Below are positions 48,972-61,126 of a DNA stretch of 64,000 bases, in pieces (within the stretch, counting starts at the first letter, position 1; every line of letters begins with the position of its first letter). Position numbers and translations under genes: made by a program. The stretch lies in NCBI RefSeq assembly GCF_051014445.1, contig NW_027488379.1, positions 2,976,001 to 3,040,000 of the forward strand, written 5' to 3'. This stretch comes from Colletes latitarsis (lineage: Eukaryota > Arthropoda > Insecta > Hymenoptera > Colletidae). Under the pieces are notes generated by a model that searched no databases, was not told where the DNA came from, and saw only the letters and a program-made list of their open reading frames with translations.

Positions 48972-50389
48972 AGGTCTAGGATTTGCCCTCATCAGGCTCT
49001 TACTATCGCATATTTCTCATACTTCATGGCTAGATCCTGGGCTATTTCTGGATTGGATCGCGTAGTAAAGTGGTACCACACTGAAACGTTCAATGAAACC
49101 TGTTCTGGATAAATATTTTAGAGGATAACGCATCTTAGGTCTGGGTTAGGTCTAAGATTTGCCCTCATCAGGCTCACAGTTTCGCGTTTTTCACATACTT
49201 GTTAAACAGATCCTGGGTTTTTTCTGGTTTGGATCACGTAGTAATGTGGTACCACACTAAAACAGTCAATTAAACCTGGTTTCGATCAATATTATAGAGG
49301 ATAACGCAAGCTAGGTCTGGGATAGGTCTGGGATTAGCCCTCATCAGACTCATACTTTCGCAAACTTCACATACTCGTTGACAAGATCCTGGGTTTTTTT
49401 CTGGTTTTGATCACGTAGTAATGTGGTTCCACACTGAAACAGTCGATTAAACCTGGTTTCGATTAATATTTTAGAGGATAACACAAGTTAAGTCTGGGAT
49501 TGGTCTGGGATTTGACCTCATCAGACTCATACTTTCGCACACTTCACATACTCGTTGTACAGATCCTGCGCTTTTTCTGGATTGCATCACGTAGTAACGT
49601 AGTACCACACTGAAACAGTCAATGAAACCTGGTTTCCATCAATATTTTAGAGGACAACGCATGTTAGGTCTAGGACAGGCCTGGTTTTTTCACTCATCAG
49701 ACTCATACTTTCGCATTCTTCACATACTTGTTGAACGGATCCTGGGTTTTTTCTGGTTTTGATCACGTAGTAATGTGGTTCCACACTGAAACAGTCGATT
49801 AAACCTGGTTTCGATTAATATTTTAGAGGATAACGCAAGTTAAGTCTGGGATTGGTCTGGGATTTGACCTCATCAGACTCATACTTTCGCACACTTCACA
49901 TACTCGTTGTACAGATCCTGCGCTTTTTCTGGATTGCATCACGTAGTAACGTAGTACCACACTGAAACAGTCAATGAAACCTGGTTACCATCAATATTTT
50001 AGAAGACAACGCAAGTTAGGTCTGGGATAGGTCTGGGATTTGCCCTCATCAGGCTCATACTGTCGCGTTTTTCACATACTTGTTGAACAGATCCTGGGTT
50101 TTTTCTGGTTTGGATCCCGTAGTAGTGTGGCACCACACTGAAACAGTCCATTAAACCTGGTTTCGCTCAATATTTTAGAGGATAACGCATGTTAGGTCTA
50201 GGTCAGGCCTGGTTTTTTCACTCATCAGACTCATACTTTCGCATTCTTCACATACTTGTTGAACTGATCCTGGGTTTTTTCTGGTTTGGATCACGTAGTA
50301 ATGTGGTACCACACTGAAACAGTCAATTAAACCTGGTTTCGATCAATATTTTAGAGGATAACGCATGTTAGGTCTGGGTTAGGTCTAGG

Positions 50390-53300
50390 ATTTGCCCTCA
50401 TCAGGCTCATACTTTCGCATATTTCTCATACTTCATGGCTAGATCCTGGGCTATTTCTGGATTGGATCACGTAGTAAGGTGGTACCACACTGAAACATTC
50501 AATGAAACGTGGTCTGGATAAATATTTTAGAGGATAACGCATCTTAGGTCTGGGTTAGGTCTAAGATTTGCCCTCATCAGGCTCACAGTTTCGCGTTTTT
50601 CACATACTTGTTGAACAGATCCTGGGTTTTTTCTGGTTTGGATCCCGTAGTAGTGTGGTACCACACTGAAACAGTCCATTAAACCTGGTTTCGCTCAATA
50701 TTTTAGAGGATAACGCATGCTAGGTGTAGGTCAGGCCTGGTTTTTTCACTCATCAGACTCATACTTTCGCATTCTTCACATACTTGTTGAACGGATCCTG
50801 GGTTTTTTCTGGTTTGGATCACGTAGTAATGTGGGTCCACACTGAAACATTCAATTAAACCTGGTTTCGATCAATATTTTAGAGGATAACGCAAGTTAGG
50901 TCTGGGATAGGTCTGGGATTTGCCCTCATCAGGCTCATACTTTCGCGTTTTTCACATACTAGTTGAACAGATCCTGGGTTTTTTCTGGTTTGGATCCCGT
51001 AGTAGTGTGGTACCACACTGAAACAGTCCATTAAACCTGGTTTCGCTCAATATTTTAGAGGATAACGCATGTTAGGTCTAGGTCAGGCCTGGTTTTTTCA
51101 CTCATCAGACTCATACTTTCGCATTCTTCACATACTTGTTGAACGGATCCTGGGTTTTTTCTGGTTTGGGTCACATAGTAATGTGATACCACACTGAAAC
51201 ATTCAATTAAACCTGGTTTCGATCAATATTTTAGAGGATAACGCAAGTTAGGTCTGGGATAGGTCTGGGATTTGCCCTCAACATGCTCATACTTTCGCGT
51301 TTTTCATATACTAGTTGAACAGATCCTGGGTTTTTTCTGGTTTGGATCCCGTAGTAGTGTGATACCACACTGAAACATTCAATTAAACCTGGTTTCGATC
51401 AATATTTTAGAGGATAACGCAAGTTAGGTCTGGGATAGGTCTGGGATTTGCCCTCAACATGCTCATACTTTCGCGTTTTTCATATACTAGTTGAACAGAT
51501 CCTGGGTTTTTTCTGGTTTGGATCCCGTAGTAGTGTGGTACCACACTGAAACCGTCATTAAACCTGGTTTCGCTCAATATTTTAGAGGATAACACATGTT
51601 AGGTCTAGGTTAGGTCTGGGATTTGCTCTCATCAGGCTCATTCTTTCGCATATGTCTCATACTTGATGGCTAGATCCTGGGCTTTTTCTGGATTGCATCA
51701 CGTAATAACGTAGTACCACACTGAAACAGTCAATGAAACCTGGTTTCCATCAATATTTTAGAGGACAACGCAAGTTAGGTCTAGGTAAGGCCTGAGATTT
51801 TCACTGATCAGACTCATACATTCGCATTCCTCACATACTTGTTGAACTGATCCTGGGTTTTTTCTGGCTTGGATCACGTAGTAATGTGGTACCACACTGA
51901 AACATTCAACTAACCTGGTTTCGATCAATATTTTGGAGGATAACGCAAGTTAGGTCTGGGATAGGTCTGGGATTTGCTCTCATCAGGCTCATTCTTTCGC
52001 ATATTTCTCATACTTGATGGCTAGATCCTGAGCTTTTTCTGGATTGCATCACGTAGTAATGAAGTACAACACTGAAACAGTCAATTAAACCTGGTTTCCA
52101 TCAATATTTTAGAGGACAACGCAAGTTAGGTCTGGGATAGGTCTGGGATTTGCCCTCATCAGGCTCATACTGTCGCGTTTTTCACATACTTGTTGAACAG
52201 ATCCTGGGTTTTTTCTGGTTTGGATCCCGTAGTAGTGTGGTACCACACTGAAACAGTCCATTAAACCTGGTTTCGCCCAATATTTTAGAGGATAACGCAT
52301 GTTAGGTCTAGGTCAGGCCTGGTTTTTTCACTCATCAGACTCATACTTTCGCACACTTCACATACTCGTTGAACAGATCCTCTGTTATTTTCTGGTTTGG
52401 ATCACATAGTAATGTGGTACCACACTGAAACAGTCGATTAAACCTGGTTTCGATCAATATTTTTGAGGATAACGCATGTTAGGTCTAGGTTAGGCCTGGG
52501 ATTTTCACTCATCAGACTCATACTTTCGCATTCTTCACATACTGGTTGAACGGACCCTGGGTTTCTTCTGGTTTGGATCACGTAGTAATGTGGGTCCACA
52601 CTGAAACAATCAATTAAACCTGGTCTTGATAAATATTTTAGAGGATAACGCATGTTAGGTCTAGGTTAGGCCTGAGATTTTCACTGATCAGACTCATACT
52701 TTCGCATTCTTCACATACTTGTAGAACGGATCCTGGGTTTTTACTGGTTTGGATCACGTAGTAATATGGTACCACACTGAAACATTCAATTAAACCTGGT
52801 TTCGATCAATATTTTAGAGGATAACGCAAGTTAGGTCTGGGATATGTCCGGGGTTTGCCCTCATCAGGCTGATACTTTCGCGTTTTTCACATACTTGTTG
52901 AACAGATCCTGGGTTTTTTCTGGTTTGGGTCACGTAGTAGTGTGATACTACACTGAAACATGCAGTTAAACCTGGTCTTGATAAACATTTTAGAGGATAA
53001 CGCATGTTAGGTCTGGGTTAGGTCTAGGATTTGCCCTCATCAGGCTCATTCTTTCGCATATTTCTCATACTAGATGGCTAGATCCTGGGCTTCTTCTGGA
53101 TTGCATCACGCAGTAATGAAGTACAACACTGAAACTGTCAATTAAACCTGGTTTCGATCAATATTTTAGAGAATAATTCATGTTAGGTCTAGGTTAGGTC
53201 TGGGATTTGCTCTCATCAGGCACATTCTTTCGCATATTTCTCATACTTGATGGCTAGATCCTGGGCTGTTTCTGGATTGTATGACTTAGTAATGTGGTAC

Positions 53301-55493
53301 CACACTGAAACAGTCAATTAAACCTGGTTTCGATCAATATTTTAGAGGATAACGCAAGTTAGGTCTAGGTCAGGCCTGGGATTTGCCCTCATCAGGGTCA
53401 TACTTTCGCAGTTTTAACATACATGTTGACCTGATCGAGGGTTTTTTCTGCTTTGGATCACGTAGTAAAGTGGTACCACACTGAAACATTCAATCAAACC
53501 TGGTCTTGATAAATATTTTAGAGGATAACGCATGTTAGGTCTAGGTTAGGTCTGGGATTTGCTCTCATCAGGCTCATTCTTTCGCATATTTCTCATACTT
53601 GTTGAACAGATCCTGGGTTTTTTCTGGTTTGGATCCCGTAGTAGTGTGGTACCACACTGAAACAGTCCATCAAACCTGGTTTCGCTCAATATTTTAGAGG
53701 ATAACGCATGTTAGGTCAAGGTTAGGTCTAAGATTTGCCCTCATCAGGCTCACAGTTTCGAGTTCTTCACATACTTGTTGAACCGATCCAGGGTTTTTTC
53801 TGGTTTGGGTCACGAAGTAGTGTGGTACCACACTGAAACAGTCCATTAAACCTGGTTTCGCTCAATATTTTAGAGGATAACGCATGTTAGGTCTAGGTTA
53901 GGTCTGGGATTTGCTCTCATTAAGCTCATTCTTTCGCATATTTCTTATACTTGATGGCTAGATCATGGGCTTTTTCTGGATTGCATCACGTAGTAATATG
54001 GTACCACACTGAAACAGTCCATTAAATCTGGTTTTGATCAATATTTTAGAGAATAATTCATGTTAGGTCTAGGTTAGGCCTGGGATTTTCACTCATCAGA
54101 CTCATACTTTCGAATTCTTCACATACTTGTAGAACGGATCCTGGGTTTTTTCTGGTTTGGATCACGTAGTAATGTGGTACCACACTGAAACAGTCGATTA
54201 AACCTGGTTTCGATCAATATTTTAGAGGATAACGCAAGTTAAGTCTGGGATTGGTCTGGGATTTGACCTCATCAGACTCATACTTTCGCACACTTCATAT
54301 GCTTGTTGAACAGATCCTGGGTTTTTTCTGGTTTGGATCCCGTAGTAGTGTGGTACCACACTGAAACAGTCCATTAAACCTGGTTTCGCTCAATATTTTA
54401 GAGGATAACGCATGTTAGGTCTAGGTTAGGTCTGGGATTTGCTCTCATTAAGCTCATTCTTTCGCATATTTCTTATACTTGATGGCTAGATCATGGGCTT
54501 TTTCTGGATTGCATCACGTAGTAATATGGTACCACACTGAAACAGTCCATTAAATCTGGTTTTGATCAATATTTTAGAGAATAATTCATGTTAGGTCTAG
54601 GTCAGGCGTGGGATTTTCACACATCAGACTCATACTTTCGCATTCTTCACATACTTGTTGAACGGATCCTGGGTTTTTTCTGGTTTGGATCACGTAGTAA
54701 TGTGGGTCCACACTGAAACAATCAATTAAACCTCGTCTTGATAAATATTTTAGAGGATAACGCATGTTAGGTCTGGGATAGGTATGGGATTTGCCCTCAT
54801 CAGACTCATACTTTCACACAGTTCACATACTCGTTGAACAGATCCTGGGTTATTTTCTGGTTTGGATCACATAGTAATGTGGTACCACACTGAAACAGTC
54901 GATTAAACCAGGTTTCGATCAATATTTTTGAGGATAACGCATGTTAGGTCTAGGTTAGGCCTGGGATTCGCCCTCATCAGGCTCATACTTTCGCGTTTTT
55001 CACATACTTGTTGAACAGATCCTGGGTTTTTTCTGGTTTGTATCACGCAGTAGTGTGGTACCACACTGAAACAGTCTATTAAACCTGGTTTGGATGAATA
55101 TTTTAGAGGATAACGCATGTAAGGTCTAGGTTAGCCCTAGGATTTTCACTCATCAGACTCATACTTTCGCATTCTTCTCATACTTGTTGAACTGATCCTG
55201 TGTTTTTTCTGGTTTGGATCACGTAGTAATGTGGTACCACACTGAAACAGACGATTAAACCTGGTTTCGATCAATATCTTAGAGGATAACCAAAGTTAAG
55301 TCTGGGATTGGTCTGGGATTTGACCTCATCAGGCTCATACTTTCGCGTTTTTCACATACTTGTTGAACAGATCCTGGGTTTTTTCTGGTTTGGATCCCGT
55401 AGTAGTGTGGTACCACACTGAAACAGTCCATCAAACCTGGTTTCGCTCAATATTTAAGAGGATAACGCATGTTAGGTCAAGGTTAGGTCTAGG
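50390..55493 (+). repeat. Family B super-repeat, copy 1 (~5.10 kb, 29 monomers)
   Basis: Begins near the variant cattcaatgaaacgtgg (50496). Landmarks recur in the next copy: 51407 to 56511 (5,104), 52438 to 57718 (5,280), 52814 to 58623 (5,809), 54903 to 60536 (5,633). Sequence between copies is nearly identical apart from scattered substitutions. Confidence 0.88.
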
Positions 55494-58400
55494 ATTTGCC
55501 CTCATCAGGCTCATACTTTCGCATATTTCTCATACTTCATGGCTAGATCCTGGGCTATTTCTGGATTGGATCACGTAGTAAGGTGGTACCACACTGAAAT
55601 GTTCAATGAAACGTGGTCTGGATAAATATTTTAGAGGATAACGCATCTTAGGTCTGGGTTAGGTCTAAGATTTGCCCTCATCAGGCTCACAGTTTCGCGT
55701 TTTTCACATACTTGTTGAACAGATCCTGGGTTTTTTCTGGTTTGGATCCCGTAGTAGTGTGGTACCACACTGAAACAGTCCATTAAACCTGGTTTCGCTC
55801 AATATTTTAGAGGATAACGCATGCTAGGTGTAGGTCAGGCCTGGTTTTTTCACTCATCAGACTCATACTTTCGCATTCTTCACATACTTGTTGAACGGAT
55901 CCTGGGTTTTTTCTGGTTTGGATCACGTAGTAATGTGGGTCCACACTGAAACATTCAATTAAACCTGGTTTCGATCAATATTTTAGAGGATAACGCAAGT
56001 TAGGTCTGGGATAGGTCTGGGATTTGCCCTCATCAGGCTCATACTTTCGCGTTTTTCACATACTAGTTGAACAGATCCTGGGTTTTTTCTGGTTTGGATC
56101 CCGTAGTAGTGTGGTACCACACTGAAACAGTCCATTAAACCTGGTTTCGCTCAATATTTTAGAGGATAACGCATGTTAGGTCTAGGTCAGGCCTGGGTTT
56201 TTCATTCATCAGACTCATACTTTCGCATTCTTCACATACTTGTTGAACGGATCCTGGGTTTTTTCTGGTTTGGGTCACATAGTAATGTGATACCACACTG
56301 AAACATTCAATTAAACCTGGTTTCGATCAATATTTTAGAGGATAACGCAAGTTAGGTCTGGGATAGGTCTGGGATTTGCCCCCAACATGCTCATACTTTC
56401 GCGTTTTTCATATACTAGTTGAACAGATCCTGGGTTTTTTCTGGTTTGGATCCCGTAGTAGTGTGATACCACACTGAAACATTCAATTAAACCTGGTTTC
56501 GATCAATATTTTAGAGGATAACGCAAGTTAGGTCTGGGATAGGTCTGGGATTTGCCCTCAACATGCTCATACTTTCGCGTTTTTCATATACTAGTTGAAC
56601 AGATCCTGGGTTTTTTCTGGTTTGGATCCCGTAGTAGTGTGGTACCACACTGAAACCGTCATTAAACCTGGTTTCGCTCAATATTTTAGAGGATAACACA
56701 TGTTAGGTCTAGGTTAGGTCTGGGATTTGCTCTCATCAGGCTCATTCTTTCGCATATGTCTCATACTTGATGGCTAGATCCTGGGCTTTTTCTGGATTGC
56801 ATCACGTAATAACGTAGTACCACACTGAAACAGTCAATGAAACCTGGTTTCCAACAATATTTTAGAGGACAACGCAAGTTAGGTCTAGGTAAGGCCTGAG
56901 ATTTTCACTGATCAGACTCATACATTCGCATTCCTCACATACTTGTTGAACTGATCCTGGGTTGTTTCTGGCTTGGATCACGTAGTAATGTGGTACCACA
57001 CTGAAACATTCAACTAACCTGGTTTCGATCAATATTTTGGAGGATAACGCAAGTTAGGTCTGGGATAGGTCTGGGATTTGCTCTCATCAGGCTCATTCTT
57101 TCGCATATTTCTCATACTTGATGGCTAGATCCTGAGCTTTTTGTGGATTGCATCACGTAGTAATGAAGTACAACACTGAAACAGTCAATTAAACCTGGTT
57201 TCCATCAATATTTTAGAGGACAACGCAAGTTAGGTCTGGGATAGGTCTGGGATTTGCCCTCATCAGGCTCATACTGTCGCGTTTTTCACATACTTGTTGA
57301 ACAGATCCTGGGTTTTTTCTGGTTTGGATCCCGTAGTAGTGTGGTACCACACTGAAACAGTCCATTAAACCTGGTTTCGCTCAATATTTTAGAGGATAAC
57401 GCATGTTAGGTCTAGGTCAGGCCTGGTTTTTTCACTCATCAGACTCATACTTTCGCATTCTTCACATACTTGTTGAACGGATCCTGGGTTTTTTCTGGTT
57501 TGGATCACGTAGTTATGTGGGTCCACACTGAAACAATCAATTAAACCTGGTCTTTATAAATATTTTAGAGGATAACGCATGTTAGGTCTGGGATAGGTCT
57601 GGGATTTGCCCTCATCAGACTCATACTTTCGCACACTTCACATACTCGTTGAACAGATCCTCTGTTATTTTCTGGTTTGGATCACATAGTAATGTGGTAC
57701 CACACTGAAACAGTCGATTAAACCTGGTTTCGATCAATATTTTTGAGGATAACGCATGTTAGGTCTAGGTTAGGCCTGGGATTTTCACTCATCAGACTCA
57801 TACTTTCGCATTCTTCACATACTGGTTGAACGGATCCTGGTTTTTTTCTGGTTTGGATCACGTAGTAATGTGGGTCCACACTGAAACAATCAATTAAACC
57901 TGGTCTTGATAAATATTTTAGAGGATAACGCATGTTAGGTCTAGGTTAGGCCTGAGATTTTCACTGATCAGACTCATACTTTCGCATTCTTCACATACTT
58001 GTAGAACGGATCCTGGGTTTTTACTGGTTTGGATCACGTAGTAATATGGTACCACACTGAAACATTCAATTAAACCTGGTCTTTATAAATATTTTAGAGG
58101 ATAACGCATGTTAGGTCTGGGATAGGTCTGGGATTTGCCCTCATCAGACTCATACTTTCGCACACTTCACATACTCGTTGAACAGATCCTCTGTTATTTT
58201 CTGGTTTGGATCACATAGTAATGTGGTACCACACTGAAACAGTCGATTAAACCTGGTTTCGATCAATATTTTTGAGGATAACGCATGTTAGGTCTAGGTT
58301 AGGCCTGGGATTTTCACTCATCAGACTCATACTTTCGCATTCTTCACATACTGGTTGAACGGATCCTGGGTTTTTTCTGGTTTGGATCACGTAGTAATGT

Positions 58401-61126
58401 GGGTCCACACTGAAACAATCAATTAAACCTGGTCTTGATAAATATTTTAGAGGATAACGCATGTTAGGTCTAGGTTAGGCCTGAGATTTTCACTGATCAG
58501 ACTCATACTTTCGCATTCTTCACATACTTGTAGAACGGATCCTGGGTTTTTACTGGTTTGGATCACGTAGTAATATGGTACCACACTGAAACATTCAATT
58601 AAACCTGGTTTCGATCAATATTTTAGAGGATAACGCAAGTTAGGTCTGGGATATGTCCGGGGTTTGCCCTCATCAGGCTGATACTTTCGCGTTTTTCACA
58701 TATTTGTTGAACAGATCCTGGGTTTTTTCTGGTTTGGGTCACGTAGTAGTGTGATACTACACTGAAACATGCAGTTAAACCTGGTCTTGATAAACATTTT
58801 AGAGGATAACGCATGTTAGGTCTGGGTTAGGTCTAGGATTTGCCCTCATCAGGCTCATTCTTTCGCATATTTCTCATACTAGATGGCTAGATCCTGGGCT
58901 TCTTCTGGATTGCATCACGCAGTAATGAAGTACAACACTGAAACTGTCAATTAAACCTGGTTTCGATCAATATTTTAGAGAATAATTCATGTTAGGTCTA
59001 GGTTAGGTCTGGGATTTGCTCTCATCAGGCACATTCTTTCGCATATTTCTCATACTTGATGGCTAGATCCTGGGCTGTTTCTGGATTGTATGACTTAGTA
59101 ATGTGGTACCACACTGAAACAGTCAATTAAACCTGGTTTCGATCAATATTTTAGAGGATAACGCAAGTTAGGTCTAGGTCAGGCCTGGGATTTGCCCTCA
59201 TCAGGGTCATACTTTCGCAGTTTTAACATACATGTTGACCTGATCGAGGGTTTTTTCTGCTTTGGATCACGTAGTAAAGTGGTACCACACTGAAACATTC
59301 AATCAAACCTGGTCTTCATAAATATTTTAGAGGATAACGCATGTTAGGTCTAGGTTAGGTCTGGGATTTGCTCTCATCAGGCTCATTCTTTCGCATATTT
59401 CTCATACTTGTTGAACAGATCCTGGGTTTTTTCTGGTTTGGATCCCGTAGTAGTGTGGTACCACACTGAAACAGTCCATCAAACCTGGTTTCGCTCAATA
59501 TTTTAGAGGATAACGCATGTTAGGTCAAGGTTAGGTCTAAGATTTGCCCTCATCAGGCTCACAGTTTCGAGTTCTTCACATACTTGTTGAACCGATCCAG
59601 GGTTTTTTCTGGTTTGGGTCACGAAGTAGTGTGGTACCACACTGAAACAGTCCATTAAACCTGGTTTCGCTCAATATTTTAGAGGATAACGCATGTTAGG
59701 TCTAGGTTAGGTCTGGGATTTGCTCTCATTAAGCTCATTCTTTCGCATATTTCTTATACTTGATGGCTAGATCATGGGCTTTTTCTGGATTGCATCACGT
59801 AGTAATATGGTACCACACTGAAACAGTCCATTAAATCTGGTTTTGATCAATATTTTAGAGAATAATTCATGTTAGGTCTAGGTTAGGCCTGGGATTTTCA
59901 CTCATCAGACTCATACTTTCGAATTCTTCACATACTTGTAGAACGGATCCTGGGTTTTTTCTGGTTTGGATCACGTAGTAATGTGGTACCACACTGAAAC
60001 AGTCGATTAAACCTGGTTTCGATCAATATTTTAGAGGATAACGCAAGTTAAGTCTGGGATTGGTCTGGGATTTGACCTCATCAGACTCATACTTTCGCAC
60101 ACTTCATATGCTTGTTGAACAGATCCTGGGTTTTTTCTGGTTTGGATCCCGTAGTAGTGTGGTACCACACTGAAACAGTCCATTAAACCTGGTTTCGCTC
60201 AATATTTTAGAGGATAACGCATGTTAGGTCTAGGTCAGGCGTGGGATTTTCACTCATCAGACTCATACTTTCGCATTCTTCACATACTTGTTGAACGGAT
60301 CTTGGGTTTTTTCTGGTTTGGATCACGTAGTAATGTGGGTCCACACTGAAACAATCAATTAAACCTCGTCTTGATAAATATTTTAGAGGATAACGCATGT
60401 TAGGTCTGGGATAGGTATGGGATTTGCCCTCATCAGACTCATACTTTCACACACTTCACATACTCGTTGAACAGATCCTGGGTTATTTTCTGGTTTGGAT
60501 CACATAGTAATGTGGTACCACACTGAAACAGTCGATTAAACCAGGTTTCGATCAATATTTTTAAGGATAACGCATGTTAGGTCTAGGTTAGGCCTGGGAT
60601 TCGCCCTCATCAGCCTCATACTTTCGCGTTTTTCACATACTTGTTGAACAGATCCTGGGTTTTTTCTGGTTTGTATCACGCAGTAGTGTGGTACCACACT
60701 GAAACAGTCTATTAAACCTGGTTTGGATGAATATTTTAGAGGATAACGCATGTAAGGTCTAGGTTAGCCCTAGGATTTTCACTCATCAGACTCATACTTT
60801 CGCATTCTTCTCATACTTGTTGAACTGATCCTGGGTTTTTTCTGGTTTGGATCACGTAGTAATGTGGTACCACACTGAAACAGACGATTAAACCTGGTTT
60901 CGATCAATATCTTAGAGGATAACCAAAGTTAAGTCTGGGATTGGTCTGGGATTTGACCTCATCAGGCTCATACTTTCGCGTTTTTCACATACTTGTTGAA
61001 CAGATCCTGGGTTTTTTCTGGTTTGGATCCCGTAGTAGTGTGGTACCACACTGAAACAGTCCATCAAACCTGGTTTCGCTCAATATTTAAGAGGATAACG
61101 CATGTTAGGTCAAGGTTAGGTCTAGG
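55494..61126 (+). repeat. Family B super-repeat, copy 2 (~5.63 kb, 32 monomers)
   Basis: Relative to copy 1 it gains one monomer near 57.4-57.6 kb, gains a three-monomer (529-bp) internal duplication (57718 block repeated at 58247), and loses one monomer before 60.2 kb. The offset steps +176, +529 and -176 account for the length difference. Confidence 0.88.
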